From Exiguobacterium sp. (lineage in GTDB: Bacteria > Bacillota > Bacilli > Exiguobacteriales > Exiguobacteriaceae), in NCBI RefSeq assembly GCF_020832205.1, contig NZ_JAFIFD010000031.1, forward strand, positions 1 through 47,109: DNA of 47,109 nucleotides, given 5' to 3'. How positions within the stretch are numbered: the stretch's first letter is position 1; every line of letters starts with the position of its first letter. The notes beneath the pieces are model-generated. The model made no database searches. It saw only the letters and a program-made list of their open reading frames with translations, and was not told the DNA's origin. Positions 34,402-43,293 of the stretch are shown one piece after another. The position numbers and the translations under genes were made by a program.

Positions 34402-35357
34402 GAACTAATCTCCTCCGTGATGTTAGCGTTATTCCAAGTGATACAGCTCGCTCCCCAAGTGAGCCCGGCTCCGAAGCCGGCGATGACGACCGTCTGTCCG
34501 GCCGCGACTTTCCCGTTTTGCACCGCTGCGGCGAGTGCGAGCGGAATCGAGGCGGCCGACGTGTTCGCATGGTCTTGAATCGTGACGACGACTTTTTCTT
34601 CAGCGAGTCCTAACCGTTCGATGGCCGCGTCGATGATGCGTCGGTTCGCCTGGTGCGGAACGAGCACATCCATGTCGTCAATCGTCTTCCCTGCCTGTTC
34701 GAGCGCTTCGAGGACGATGTCTGGCATTTTACGGACGGCGAATTTGAATACTTCACGCCCGTTCATGACGATTTTGCCTTCGTCATTCTCATACAAATAT
34801 TTGCCGCCCGTACCGTCACTGCCAAGTACGATCGAATCGATCGAAGCGACGTCGTCTTCCCCTAATACGACGGCCCCGGCCCCGTCGCCGAACAAGACGG
34901 CGGTCGAACGGTCGTCCCAATCAATCAGATTGCCCATCTTCTCCGCACCGATGACGAGTGTGCGCTTGAAGCCTTTTGACACCATCAAGCTCTTCGCCGT
35001 GTCCATCGCGAAGATGAAGCCGCTACATGCCGCACTGACGTCGAAAGCGACGGCACGCTTGGCCCCAAGGTTCGCTTGGACGAGACACGCGGTCGCTGGG
35101 AAAGATGGCGCCGTCGCCGTGGCACAAACGATGGCGTCGATCTCATCGATGTCAATCCCCGCACTCTTGAGCGCTCGTTCGGCGGCCTGTGTCGCCATAT
35201 CGGCCACGGTGACGTCCGCATCGGCCAAATGGCGGGCCTCGATGCCCGTCCGGGTCCGAATCCATTCGTCGCTCGTATCCATTCGTTGTTCCAAATCGAT
35301 GTTCGTGACCCGGTTAGCCGGAAGGAACGAACCGATCCCAATGATTCCAATGTTCAT
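34398..35357 (-). CDS. fabH: 3-oxoacyl-[acyl-carrier-protein] synthase III FabH
   Basis: A 319-residue KAS III that starts fatty-acid synthesis by joining an acyl-CoA primer to malonyl-ACP; in Bacilli it usually accepts branched primers. The triad is Cys111 (SAACSGF), His235 (VPHQANRRI) and Asn265 (DHANTSAAS). It is the first gene of fabH-fabF and sits behind a near-ideal promoter and FapR box. The start is ATG 35357 with AGGGGTCAAC upstream. Confidence 0.97.
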   Translation of the reverse strand: MNIGIIGIGSFLPANRVTNIDLEQRMDTSDEWIRTRTGIEARHLADADVTVADMATQAAERALKSAGIDIDEIDAIVCATATAPSFPATACLVQANLGAKRAVAFDVSAACSGFIFAMDTAKSLMVSKGFKRTLVIGAEKMGNLIDWDDRSTAVLFGDGAGAVVLGEDDVASIDSIVLGSDGTGGKYLYENDEGKIVMNGREVFKFAVRKMPDIVLEALEQAGKTIDDMDVLVPHQANRRIIDAAIERLGLAEEKVVVTIQDHANTSAASIPLALAAAVQNGKVAAGQTVVIAGFGAGLTWGASCITWNNANITEEISS

Positions 35358-35374
35358 AATGTTGACCCCTATTC

Positions 35375-35391
35375 TTAGTATCTGGTACTAA
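35375..35391 (-). promoter_or_regulatory. FapR operator of fabHF
   Basis: TTAGTATCTGGTACTAA differs from the FapR palindrome TTAGTACCTGGTACTAA at one base. It overlaps the -10 by two bases and covers the transcription start. Confidence 0.9.
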
Positions 35392-35418
35392 TATAAGGGA
35401 ATGAAAAAGGGATGTCAA
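35390..35418 (-). promoter_or_regulatory. SigA promoter of fabHF
   Basis: On the minus strand TTGACA (35413-35418) and TATATT (35390-35395) are separated by 17 nt. The -35 lies in the loop and 3' arm of the mtnN terminator. Confidence 0.85.
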
Positions 35419-35427
35419 CGCATCCCT
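35404..35427 (-). terminator. Terminator of mtnN
   Basis: AGGGATG and CATCCCT form a 7-bp stem around CGTTGA and are followed by TTTTC on the minus strand, 6 nt after the mtnN stop codon. Confidence 0.8.
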
Positions 35428-35432
35428 CTCAT

Positions 35433-36140
35433 TTATTCACTTTGACCGAGCCGTTTCGTGACGGCCATGACCATTTTCGCCGAGTTGATGGCTGCCGTCT
35501 CCAAAAACTCATCGAACGATAAGTTCGCCTCTTCATCGGCACTATCTGAGATCGAACGCGTCACGACGAACGGGACGCCGAACTGATAGCACGTCTGTGC
35601 GATCGGTGCCGCCTCCATCTCGACCGCGGCCACTCCTTCGAAATGTCCGAGAATGTCTTGTACGCGTTTCGAGTCGTTGATGAACGAGTCGCCCGTCACA
35701 ATGAGTCCCGTGTGGACGTTCACGTCATGCAAGCTCTCGATCACTTCTTTACATACATCCATGAGATACTCGTCCGCCGGGTAAGCGGCAGGCATGCCCG
35801 GCACTTGTCCGTACTCATAGCCGAACGCCGTCACGTCGACGTCGTGGTGACGGACTTCTGTCGAGACGACGACGTCGCCGACTTTCATTCCTTTTTTGAA
35901 ACCGCCGGCCGAACCGGTGTTGATGACAACGTCAGGCTTGAACTTGTCAATCAAGAGCGTCGTTCCGATCGCCGCATTCACTTTACCGATGCCCGACTTC
36001 AAGATGACGACCTCGACGTTCCCGAGGTAACCTTCATAAAAGTGATAGTTCGCGATTTCTGTGTCTGTCCGTTCTGTCAATTCGTTGCGGAGCAAGTTCA
36101 CTTCTTCTTCCATCGCCCCGATGATCCCGATTTTCATCAT
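35433..36140 (-). CDS. mtnN: 5'-methylthioadenosine/S-adenosylhomocysteine nucleosidase
   Basis: A 235-residue enzyme that splits methylthioadenosine and S-adenosylhomocysteine into adenine and the thiosugar, feeding methionine salvage and removing inhibitors of methylation. Family marks are [11 protein letters not shown] (catalytic Glu near 12), NTGSAGG near 74, the substrate loop [13 protein letters not shown] and [11 protein letters not shown] with the catalytic Asp. Start MM: either ATG is possible, with GAGGAGG just before. It follows greA after a hairpin. Confidence 0.95.
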   Translation of the reverse strand: MMKIGIIGAMEEEVNLLRNELTERTDTEIANYHFYEGYLGNVEVVILKSGIGKVNAAIGTTLLIDKFKPDVVINTGSAGGFKKGMKVGDVVVSTEVRHHDVDVTAFGYEYGQVPGMPAAYPADEYLMDVCKEVIESLHDVNVHTGLIVTGDSFINDSKRVQDILGHFEGVAAVEMEAAPIAQTCYQFGVPFVVTRSISDSADEEANLSFDEFLETAAINSAKMVMAVTKRLGQSE

Positions 36141-36152
36141 GTTGCCTCCTCA

Positions 36153-36186
36153 GAAAGAGAGCGACCTCCACATGGATGTCGCTCGT
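36153..36186 (-). terminator. Terminator between greA and mtnN
   Basis: GAGCGAC-TCC and GGA-GTCGCTC pair around ATGT with one internal mismatch and are followed by TCTTTCTG. The mtnN ribosome binding site follows directly, so some read-through is likely. Confidence 0.7.
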
Positions 36187-36192
36187 TTGTCC

Positions 36193-36666
36193 TTACTTGA
36201 TTTCTTTAATTTCGACGACCATGTCGCCGCCTGGTGTTTGCACGTTCACGACGTCTCCGACCGTACGGCCGAGAACCGCTTTCGCGATTGGTGATTCGTT
36301 CGAGATTTTCCCTGTGAACGGGTCGGCCTCGGCGCCACCGACGATTGTGTACGTCTCTTCTTCGTTGTCTGCTTGGATAAAGAACGTCACGGTCTTGCCG
36401 ATTGCGACCATCGAGTTGTCCGCTGCGTCATCTTGGATGATGACGGCGTTACGGAGCATCTCTTCAAGTTGTGCGATGCGGCCTTCGACCATTGCTTGTT
36501 CTTCTTTTGCTGCGTCGTACTCAGCGTTCTCCGACAAATCGCCGAAGTCACGAGCGATTTTAATATTTTCAACGACTTCCTTACGGCGCACCGTCTTCAG
36601 TTCGTTCAATTCATTTTCGATCTTCGCTTTTCCGTCTAACGTCATGTAATGTTGTTTTTCAGCCAT
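36193..36666 (-). CDS. greA: Transcription elongation factor GreA
   Basis: A 157-residue GreA that rescues backtracked RNA polymerase by stimulating RNA cleavage. The N-terminal coiled coil (about 8-75) has the conserved tip acidic residues in [20 protein letters not shown]. The C-terminal FKBP-like domain ends in [23 protein letters not shown]. The start is ATG 36666 because AAGGAGTGAC lies 5 nt upstream; a GTG three codons before overlaps that site. It has its own SigA promoter. Confidence 0.97.
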   Translation of the reverse strand: MAEKQHYMTLDGKAKIENELNELKTVRRKEVVENIKIARDFGDLSENAEYDAAKEEQAMVEGRIAQLEEMLRNAVIIQDDAADNSMVAIGKTVTFFIQADNEEETYTIVGGAEADPFTGKISNESPIAKAVLGRTVGDVVNVQTPGGDMVVEIKEIK

Positions 36667-36691
36667 TTCTGTCACTCCTTCATTGTCTCCT

Positions 36692-36720
36692 AGTATATTA
36701 CAGCTAGGGGTAAATTGAAA
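36692..36720 (-). promoter_or_regulatory. SigA promoter of greA
   Basis: On the minus strand TTTCAA (36715-36720) and TATACT (36692-36697) are separated by 17 nt. Confidence 0.65.
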
Positions 36721-36729
36721 ACGATTTAT

Positions 36730-37371
36730 TTAGTATGTGCGGTTGCGTTCTGTCAGCACCCAGCGGATTTTCGTCACGAGCAGATCGATGGCGACAAAGT
36801 TCTCGCCGCCTTCCGGGACGATGATGTCCGCGTAACGCTTCGTCGGCTCACAAAACTGCAAATGCATCGGGCGGACGACGTTCGTATACTGCGCGACGAC
36901 CGAGTCGATCGAGCGGCCGCGCTCGTTTAAGTCACGTTGCATCCGACGTAAGATTCGGACGTCCGCATCCGTGTCAACGAACACTTTAATATCCATCAAA
37001 TCACGAAGACGGTCGTCTTCGAGCGCTAAAATCCCTTCGACGATGACGACGTCGACCGGCTCGATCAAAATCGTTTGATCCGAGCGTGTATGGGCCGCAT
37101 AATCATAGACCGGTTTTTCAATCGCTTGATGCGTCTGCAACTGCTTGATGTGTTCGATCAATAGATCGTTGTCGAAAGCGAACGGATGGTCATAGTTCGT
37201 CTTGTACCGTTCCTCCATCGTCATCTCCGATTGATCTTTATAGTACGCGTCTTGCTCGATCATGACGACCGATTGTCCTTTGAACGCATCCACGAGCGCG
37301 CGGGCCACGGTCGTCTTGCCTGATCCGGTCCCCCCGGCCACGCCGATAATGACGGGTTTATGTTGCATCAA
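36730..37371 (-). CDS. udk: Uridine kinase
   Basis: A 213-residue uridine/cytidine kinase of the pyrimidine salvage pathway. The P-loop is [12 protein letters not shown]; further marks are [19 protein letters not shown] and the LID arginines in [12 protein letters not shown]. It starts 13 nt before... that is, 13 nt after the trmR stop, and in B. subtilis the same pair is separated by two U32 peptidase-family genes. The start MM has AGGAGGATTTAAC upstream. Confidence 0.96.
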   Translation of the reverse strand: MMQHKPVIIGVAGGTGSGKTTVARALVDAFKGQSVVMIEQDAYYKDQSEMTMEERYKTNYDHPFAFDNDLLIEHIKQLQTHQAIEKPVYDYAAHTRSDQTILIEPVDVVIVEGILALEDDRLRDLMDIKVFVDTDADVRILRRMQRDLNERGRSIDSVVAQYTNVVRPMHLQFCEPTKRYADIIVPEGGENFVAIDLLVTKIRWVLTERNRTY

Positions 37372-37384
37372 AGTTAAATCCTCC

Positions 37385-38035
37385 TCATCGTAATTTACGA
37401 CTGATTGCTAGGCCATCACCAAGGGGCAAAATTGCAGTATGATAATCGGTCCGTGCCATCAATTGCTCTGTAAATTCTTTCACGAGACGGACGAGCCGGC
37501 GACGTCGGCGGTCAAGTACTGACACGTCTTCGAGCAGCACGTCTCCTCGTAAAAATAAATTATCGCTGTAAATCGTACCACCAATTGGTACTAAAGCGCC
37601 ATACCCATCAAAAAATTTTTGATACTGACCTTTCGCCGCATCGATGAACACCGCGTCAAACGGGCCTTCGATCGACCCGATCAATTCGACAGCATCGCCG
37701 TGTACGACGGTGATCCGATGTTTCACGTCGGAACGACCGATGAACGACAGCGCCTCTTCGTGCCGGCGTGCGTTTCGTTCGATCGTGACGATTTCAGCGA
37801 ACGGCAACAGCTCCGCCATTCGGATCGCCGAATAGCCGATCGCCGTTCCGACTTCAAGGATCCGGGCCGGGCGTTGCATCGCGAGGAGCGACAGCAACAC
37901 TTCCGACCCGGTCAAGTCCATGATCGGCACGTGATGAACGCGGGCGAACTCCTCCATCTCCGCTAAAAGCGGTGACCGAGGCGTGACCAAATTCTCCACA
38001 TAACCTTCATAGGATGAATGTTCCACTGTTGACAC
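37385..38035 (-). CDS. trmR: tRNA 5-hydroxyuridine methyltransferase TrmR (YrrM-like O-methyltransferase)
   Basis: A 216-residue class I SAM methyltransferase. The SAM loop is [16 protein letters not shown], then the acidic TIERN, then the metal-site Asp in [12 protein letters not shown]. By family and gene order it is YrrM/TrmR, which O-methylates 5-hydroxyuridine at the tRNA wobble position. The genes that make the hydroxyl group in B. subtilis (trhP1 and trhP2, yrrN and yrrO) are not next to it here. Start: ATG with AAGAGGTGTC upstream. Confidence 0.9.
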   Translation of the reverse strand: MSTVEHSSYEGYVENLVTPRSPLLAEMEEFARVHHVPIMDLTGSEVLLSLLAMQRPARILEVGTAIGYSAIRMAELLPFAEIVTIERNARRHEEALSFIGRSDVKHRITVVHGDAVELIGSIEGPFDAVFIDAAKGQYQKFFDGYGALVPIGGTIYSDNLFLRGDVLLEDVSVLDRRRRRLVRLVKEFTEQLMARTDYHTAILPLGDGLAISRKLR

Positions 38036-38057
38036 CTCTTACTCTCTATTCATTCAA

Positions 38058-38083
38058 ACGACCGGAAGCGAAAGCTTCCGGTC
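38058..38083 (-). terminator. Hairpin after mltG
   Basis: CGACCGGAAGC and GCTTCCGGTCG form a perfect 11-bp stem with a TTTC loop, followed by TTTG. It may be only a partial terminator because the T run is short. Confidence 0.6.
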
Positions 38084-38089
38084 GATCCG

Positions 38090-39232
38090 TCAATTGTTGT
38101 TGGCTGCTTCAAACGCTTCCCATTCCGGTCGGTACTGGTTGACGTTTTGTTGATGCGCCTCATACGTCACTTCAAACAATACTTCTCCGTTCGGGAACCC
38201 TTCACGTGGAGGACGTGCGTAGAAATAGACGTTCTCCGTGTCGTTCGGGTTGAGCGTCGCGGTGAACGCATCTCGGCTGACCGATGCGATCGGACCGATC
38301 GGGATGCCGGCATACTTGTACGTGTTGTAGAGTGAATCGTTTTGGAGGTCATTGAACGATGTGAAAATCGACGTCTCCCCCGTTCCGTACCAGACGGTCG
38401 GGTCAGACTGCAGTCTCATGCCGTCAGCAAGACGGTTTTCAAAGACACCGGCAATCTCTTGACGGTCTTCTGTCGAGACGGCTTCTTTCTCAACGACCGA
38501 AGCGAGGGCGAGCGTCTCATGGAACGTACGTCCTGCCGCTTCAAGAGCCGCCTTATTCTCGAAATAAAGCTGTTCTGTCGGCTTCAGCATCTCTTCGATG
38601 ATTTGTGTGAGCGTGACACCTTTGTCAAACTCATACGTCGCCGGGAACAAATACCCTTCGAGCGGATGGTAAATCCCGTCCGCTAGCACTTCGTCGGTCA
38701 ACATCTCATGTTTAGCCACGAGCGAACGGATATACTCCTCATCGCTTAGCTGAGCTGAAATCTCTTCCTCTGGGAGCTCTGCGACATTCGCAAGCCGTTT
38801 AATGACTTGGTCAATCGTGAACCCTTCCGGAATGACGAGCTTGATGTCCGGTACGACGATCACTTTACCCGTTTTCAGTGTGGCAATCAACTCGTCAAGT
38901 GACTGTGACGGAGACAACGTATACGTCCCCGCTTGGAACGATGATTCATTTTTAAACCGTGTATAAAGACGGAAAATCGCGCTATTCCTCACGAGCCCAT
39001 TCTCTTCGAGTAGGTCGCCAATGTAACCTGAGCCGGCACCAAGCGGCACCTCGACTTCGACCGTTTCGGTCGAGGCCGGGTCCACTGGCTCAAGTGACCG
39101 CTTCACGAAAGCGTACGATACGGCGGCACCGGTGGCGATGACAAGAAGAAAGACAGCAAGGATGATGACCGTGATTCGACGAACGATCCGGCTTCGTGCA
39201 CGCTTCTCATCTGGCATCGATGGATAGTTCAT
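38090..39232 (-). CDS. mltG: Endolytic murein transglycosylase MltG (YceG-like)
   Basis: A 380-residue membrane-anchored enzyme that cuts nascent glycan strands and so sets their length. A basic cytoplasmic N-terminus is followed by one span (about 20-43), a LysM-like part (about 58-125) and the YceG catalytic domain. The likely catalytic Glu is Glu248 in LASVVEKEA, followed by the family motif LQSDPTVWYG and YNTYKYAGIPIGPIA. Start: ATG with AGGGGAGAC upstream. It precedes trmR as in B. subtilis (yrrL-yrrM). Confidence 0.94.
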   Translation of the reverse strand: MNYPSMPDEKRARSRIVRRITVIILAVFLLVIATGAAVSYAFVKRSLEPVDPASTETVEVEVPLGAGSGYIGDLLEENGLVRNSAIFRLYTRFKNESSFQAGTYTLSPSQSLDELIATLKTGKVIVVPDIKLVIPEGFTIDQVIKRLANVAELPEEEISAQLSDEEYIRSLVAKHEMLTDEVLADGIYHPLEGYLFPATYEFDKGVTLTQIIEEMLKPTEQLYFENKAALEAAGRTFHETLALASVVEKEAVSTEDRQEIAGVFENRLADGMRLQSDPTVWYGTGETSIFTSFNDLQNDSLYNTYKYAGIPIGPIASVSRDAFTATLNPNDTENVYFYARPPREGFPNGEVLFEVTYEAHQQNVNQYRPEWEAFEAANNN

Positions 39233-39263
39233 GCATGTGTCTCCCCTGTTCTTCTTTTATGAA

Positions 39264-39297
39264 GATGGGCGACGAGGGTTTCCCCTAGTCGCCCCTC
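39264..39297 (-). terminator. Hairpin between yrzB and mltG
   Basis: GGCGAC-AGGG and CCCT-GTCGCC pair around GAAA with one mismatch on the minus strand. It is followed by CATCTTC, so termination may be weak. Confidence 0.5.
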
Positions 39298-39303
39298 CAC
39301 GTA

Positions 39304-39600
39304 TTAGTCTAAACCGACTTCGTCGTTGACGATGTCGAACGCTTCCATGACTTCCTCGAAGTCGTCATCGTCTTCGACGAGCTTCAAGATGAACTCGCCA
39401 TCTTCAAGTTCTTCGATTTCGAATGCGTATACTTCGATTGTGTCTTCATCTTCTGTTTCCGGGTTGCCGACCGGCTCGAGGACGACGAACGTCTTTTTCG
39501 AGCGGTCGCTCGTCATACGGAAAATTTCTGCAAATAAATGCTCGTCTCCATTTTCATCTGGAATACGGTACATTTCTTCTTCACGACGGATTTCTGCCAT
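39304..39600 (-). CDS. yrzB: DUF1292 family protein YrzB
   Basis: A 98-residue, strongly acidic cytoplasmic protein of the DUF1292 family, with the typical central IFRMTSDRSKKTFVVLEPVG and an acidic C-terminus (VEDDDDFEEVMEAFD). The function is unknown. It is always found in the alaS-ireB-ruvX-yrzB string in Bacilli, as here. Start: ATG with AAGGAGGA 8 nt upstream, 13 nt after ruvX. Confidence 0.92.
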   Translation of the reverse strand: MAEIRREEEMYRIPDENGDEHLFAEIFRMTSDRSKKTFVVLEPVGNPETEDEDTIEVYAFEIEELEDGEFILKLVEDDDDFEEVMEAFDIVNDEVGLD

Positions 39601-39613
39601 GAGTAATTCCTCC

Positions 39614-40036
39614 TTATTTCCCGGAACGATCCAGGTAGTTTTGTAAAATCATGACGGCTGCCATCTTATCGATGACGGCCTTTCTCTTTTTACGGCTGAC
39701 GTCTGCTGAGATGAGCATCCGTTCCGCTTGCATCGTCGTCAGGCGCTCATCGACGAGAATCGTCGGTAAGCCCGTCGCCTCGGTGAGCGCAGCGGCAAAC
39801 GCCTCTGACGCCTCGCCCCGTGGCCCGATCGTCCCGTTCATGTTCTTCGGGAGACCGACAACGACTTCTAACACATCGTACTGCTCGATGATCGGACGGA
39901 GCAGACGGACGGCTTCATCAAAGTCCGGCTCGGTCCAATAGACCGTCTCCACACCTTGCGCCGTCCATCCCATGAGGTCGCTCACAGCGACCCCAATCGT
40001 CTTCGAACCGACATCGAGCCCCATGACTCGCTTCAT
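39614..40036 (-). CDS. ruvX: Putative Holliday junction resolvase RuvX (YqgF)
   Basis: A 140-residue RNase H-fold nuclease of the YqgF family. The first catalytic Asp is in [16 protein letters not shown], a second acidic cluster in [16 protein letters not shown], and the last in [11 protein letters not shown] and [13 protein letters not shown]. It acts in 16S rRNA 5' processing or junction resolution depending on the species. It starts 1 nt after ireB. Confidence 0.95.
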   Translation of the reverse strand: MKRVMGLDVGSKTIGVAVSDLMGWTAQGVETVYWTEPDFDEAVRLLRPIIEQYDVLEVVVGLPKNMNGTIGPRGEASEAFAAALTEATGLPTILVDERLTTMQAERMLISADVSRKKRKAVIDKMAAVMILQNYLDRSGK

Positions 40037-40037
40037 A

Positions 40038-40304
40038 TTAATCCTCTCTACGATCGTTCAAATACGATTTGACCAACTCTTCGAGCAGTTCATCTCGTTC
40101 GATTTTGCGAATCAAGTTTCGCGCATCGTTATGACGCGGGATATAGGCAGGGTCACCTGACAACAAGTATCCGACGATTTGATTGATCGGTTGGTAGCCT
40201 TTTTCCTCGAGTGCTTTGTACACTGTGATCAGCGTTTCCCGAGTGTTGGCGCGATTATCATCTTCTGGAAAATTGAATTGCATCGTGCGATCCATTTGGC
40301 TCAC
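40038..40304 (-). CDS. ireB: IreB family regulatory phosphoprotein (YrzL)
   Basis: An 88-residue DUF965 protein. The family is recognised from the N-terminus ([13 protein letters not shown]) and the centre [45 protein letters not shown]. In Enterococcus IreB is phosphorylated by the PASTA kinase on N-terminal threonines and affects cephalosporin resistance; Thr7 here is a possible target. Between alaS and ruvX, its usual place. Confidence 0.95.
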   Translation of the reverse strand: MSQMDRTMQFNFPEDDNRANTRETLITVYKALEEKGYQPINQIVGYLLSGDPAYIPRHNDARNLIRKIERDELLEELVKSYLNDRRED

Positions 40305-40341
40305 AAGAATCCACCTCTTTCCGTTTGCACTTCACATTCTA

Positions 40342-42981
40342 TTATGCCAGTGATTCGACGTAATGTGAAGCAAACTTCAATGCTTCGTCCAGTTTTGTCG
40401 CATCACGGCCTCCGGCTTGCGCCATGTCTGGACGGCCGCCACCGCCACCGCCGCAACGAGTCGCGACTTCCTTGATGAGTTTTCCAGCGTGGAAGCCACG
40501 GTCGTTCAAGTCTTTCGTCACACCGGCGACGAGGTTGACTTTATCACCGTTCGCCGAGCCGAGAATGATGACCGCTGAACCGAGTTTTCCTTTCAATTCA
40601 TCAACCATGCCGCGAAGCGCATCCATGTCTTGGCCGTCGACCCGTTTGGCAATCAATTGAACGCCTTGAATCGTCTCAATCGCATCCGTGAGTGACGCCG
40701 CTTCGATATTGGCGAGTTTTGCTTTCAGTGACTCGCTTGCACGTTCCACGTCTTTTAGTTCGGCTTGAAGTGCTTGAACGCGAGCCGGTACTTCGAGCGG
40801 TTTTGTCTTGAGCAGTTTAGCCGCTGACTCGAGCGTCTCGATATGTTGGTTCATCACTTCGTACGCGCCAGCTCCTGTGACCGCCTCGATCCGGCGTGTC
40901 CCGGCGCCAATGCCTGACTCTGACAAGATTTTGAAAAGACCGATCTCGGCCGTGTTGCCGACGTGGCAACCGCCGCAAAGTTCGACCGAGTCACCGGCCG
41001 CGACGACACGGACGACGTCGCCATACTTTTCACCGAAGAGCGCCATCGCACCTTTCGCTTTCGCATCGGCGATGTTCATCTCTTCGATATCGACAGCGAT
41101 CGACGCCCAAATCCGTTCGTTCACTTGGCGCTCGATCGACTGAAGTTCTTCTGCCGTCACTTGACCGAAGTGCGAGAAGTCGAAGCGCAGACGATCTGGC
41201 GTGACGAGTGAACCGGCCTGGTTGACGTGTTCACCGAGCGTGTCTTTCAAGGCGCGGTGAAGCAAGTGCGTGGCCGTATGGTTTTTAATGATCGCTTGAC
41301 GAGACGCTTGGTCGACCGTCGCCGTGACGGCAACTTCCGCTTTGGCAACGCCTGAGACGACCGTGACCGTGTGCAAGTTCTGTCCGTTCGGTGCTTTTGA
41401 GACGTCTTTGACGTGAAGGACGAAGTCTGGGCCTTGGATTTGGCCTTTGTCACCGATTTGACCGCCGCTTTCCGCATAGAATGGCGTTTGGTCAAGGATG
41501 ACTTGCGCTTCTTCACCGGCTCCGACGACATCGACGAGTTCGCCGTCGTGAATCAAGCTGATGATTTTCGCGTCCGTCTCGAGGTGCGTATACCCCGTGA
41601 ACGTCGACGGGAGTGTGATATCCGCGAGGACGCCTGACTGGATTTGCATCGATTCGACGTCGGCACGCGCCGTGCGGGCACGTTCACGTTGCGCGTTCAT
41701 CGCTTGTTTGAAGCCGTCCTCGTCGACCGAAAGTTTGTGGTCTTCCGCGTATTCGATCGTCAATTCGAGCGGGAACCCATACGTATCATAGAGACGGAAC
41801 GCGTCTTCACCGCTGATGACGTTCGAACCGGCCGATTTTTGCGCTTTCGCGACTTCGTTCAAGATGGCAAGGCCGTCATGAAGCGTCTCGTGGAACCGCT
41901 CTTCTTCGTTCTTGACGACTTTCTTGATGAAGTCTTTCTTCTCGCGTACTTCTGGATAGAAGTCGACCATGATATCGCCGACGACGTCGACGAGTTCAAA
42001 CATGAACGGACGCTCGATTCCGAGCATCTTCGCATAGCGAACGGCACGACGGAGCAGACGACGAAGGACGTAGCCGCGGCCTTCGTTCGATGGAAGAGCC
42101 CCATCACCGATCGCGAACGATACGGTCCGGATATGGTCGGCGATAACTTTGAACGCCACGTCTTTGCTGTTGTCAGCGCGATACGTTTCGCCGCTGATTT
42201 TCTCTGTCTCACGGATGATCGGCATGAACAAGTCCGTGTCGAAGTTCGTCGGCACGTCTTGCATGACGCTTGCCATCCGCTCGAGGCCCATCCCCGTATC
42301 AATGTTCTTCCGTGGGAGCTCGGTGTAGTTGCCGTGTCCGTCATGGTTGAATTGACTGAAGACGATGTTCCAGATTTCGAGGTAACGCTCGTTCTCACCG
42401 CCCGGATACAGTTCCGGGTCAGTCGGGTCGTCGCCAAACGCAGGTCCGCGGTCGAAGAAGATTTCCGTGTTCGGTCCAGACGGGCCTTCCCCAATTTCCC
42501 AGAAGTTTTCTTCGAGCGGGATGATGCGGTCTGCCGGCACGCCGAGTTCGAGCCAGATTTGTTTCGCTTCTTCATCTTCCGGGTGGATCGTCACGGAGAG
42601 ACGGTCCGGGTCAAGCCCGTACCACTCGTCGCTCGTCAACAGTTCCCAACCCCATTTGATGGCGTCTTCACGGAAGTACTCCCCGACCGAGAAGTTCCCG
42701 AGCATCTCGAAGAACGTATGGTGACGCGCCGTCTTCCCGACGTTCTCGATGTCGTTCGTCCGAATCGATTTTTGCGCGTTGACGATGCGCGGGTTCGCTG
42801 GAATGACGCGTCCATCAAAATATTTTTTAAGCGTCGCGACGCCGGAGTTGATCCAAAGTAACGTCGGGTCCTCGACCGGTACGAGCGAGGCGCTCGGCTC
42901 GACGCTATGCCCTTTTGATTTGAAGAAATCTAAATACATTTGGCGAATCTGTGCGCCAGTTAATGGTTTGAGCTGTTTCAT
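40342..42981 (-). CDS. alaS: Alanyl-tRNA synthetase
   Basis: An 879-residue class II synthetase that charges tRNA-Ala. It has the catalytic domain (residues 1-about 240, with the [18 protein letters not shown] and [12 protein letters not shown] motifs), the tRNA recognition region, the editing domain with the zinc site HTATH...CGGCH, and the C-terminal DHHA1 domain with GGGGGG. I chose ATG 42981 because AAGGAGG lies 8 nt upstream and the family begins here; the frame stays open upstream only through the T-box leader. Usual length about 878. Confidence 0.97.
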   Translation of the reverse strand: MKQLKPLTGAQIRQMYLDFFKSKGHSVEPSASLVPVEDPTLLWINSGVATLKKYFDGRVIPANPRIVNAQKSIRTNDIENVGKTARHHTFFEMLGNFSVGEYFREDAIKWGWELLTSDEWYGLDPDRLSVTIHPEDEEAKQIWLELGVPADRIIPLEENFWEIGEGPSGPNTEIFFDRGPAFGDDPTDPELYPGGENERYLEIWNIVFSQFNHDGHGNYTELPRKNIDTGMGLERMASVMQDVPTNFDTDLFMPIIRETEKISGETYRADNSKDVAFKVIADHIRTVSFAIGDGALPSNEGRGYVLRRLLRRAVRYAKMLGIERPFMFELVDVVGDIMVDFYPEVREKKDFIKKVVKNEEERFHETLHDGLAILNEVAKAQKSAGSNVISGEDAFRLYDTYGFPLELTIEYAEDHKLSVDEDGFKQAMNAQRERARTARADVESMQIQSGVLADITLPSTFTGYTHLETDAKIISLIHDGELVDVVGAGEEAQVILDQTPFYAESGGQIGDKGQIQGPDFVLHVKDVSKAPNGQNLHTVTVVSGVAKAEVAVTATVDQASRQAIIKNHTATHLLHRALKDTLGEHVNQAGSLVTPDRLRFDFSHFGQVTAEELQSIERQVNERIWASIAVDIEEMNIADAKAKGAMALFGEKYGDVVRVVAAGDSVELCGGCHVGNTAEIGLFKILSESGIGAGTRRIEAVTGAGAYEVMNQHIETLESAAKLLKTKPLEVPARVQALQAELKDVERASESLKAKLANIEAASLTDAIETIQGVQLIAKRVDGQDMDALRGMVDELKGKLGSAVIILGSANGDKVNLVAGVTKDLNDRGFHAGKLIKEVATRCGGGGGGRPDMAQAGGRDATKLDEALKFASHYVESLA

Positions 42982-43008
42982 CAACAATTCCTCCTTATTC
43001 TGAACGAA

Positions 43009-43258
43009 ACGAAAAAAAGCGATGTCCATCCCTATGGAAAGGGACGAAAGCATCGCTTCGTGGTACCACCCTCGTTCGCACGGCAAAGCCGTGCCTCGAA
43101 CATCCGATAACGCGGATGAGGCGCCCAGGGTGAGTGGGGACTCCAGACTAGCTTCGGTCGGCCGGCCCCCATCTTCTCGCAGCCTAGGAAGATGTCTCTG
43201 ATGAGGCGGTGACGACGTACTCGGTTCTTTCATCGTCTTTAATCGTTTCAGTTTTCTA
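43009..43258 (-). ncRNA. T-box leader (alanine) of alaS
   Basis: On the minus strand the T-box core reads AGGGTGGTACCACG (43059-43072), followed by a terminator whose arms AAGCGATG and CATCGCTT flank a loop and end in T7 (43011-43056). The Stem I tip is marked by AGAGACATC and GCTGCGAGAAG. The specifier is most likely GCU (43150-43152) in GAA-GCT-A, the same context as the Trp specifier in the trpS leader. It fills the 308-bp gap between recD2 and alaS. Confidence 0.93.
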
Positions 43259-43264
43259 TTCGTC

Positions 43265-43293
43265 ATTATCACATGTGTTCATACGTCCGTCAA
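43265..43293 (-). promoter_or_regulatory. SigA promoter of the alaS leader
   Basis: On the minus strand TTGACG (43288-43293) and GATAAT (43265-43270) are separated by 17 nt. The -35 overlaps the recD2 stop codon. Confidence 0.7.

Noticed and set aside
41644-42861. A 405-codon open frame on the plus strand opposite alaS
   Set aside because: It is antisense to the conserved alaS catalytic domain, has arginine-rich and low-complexity content and no ribosome binding site. It comes from codon bias.
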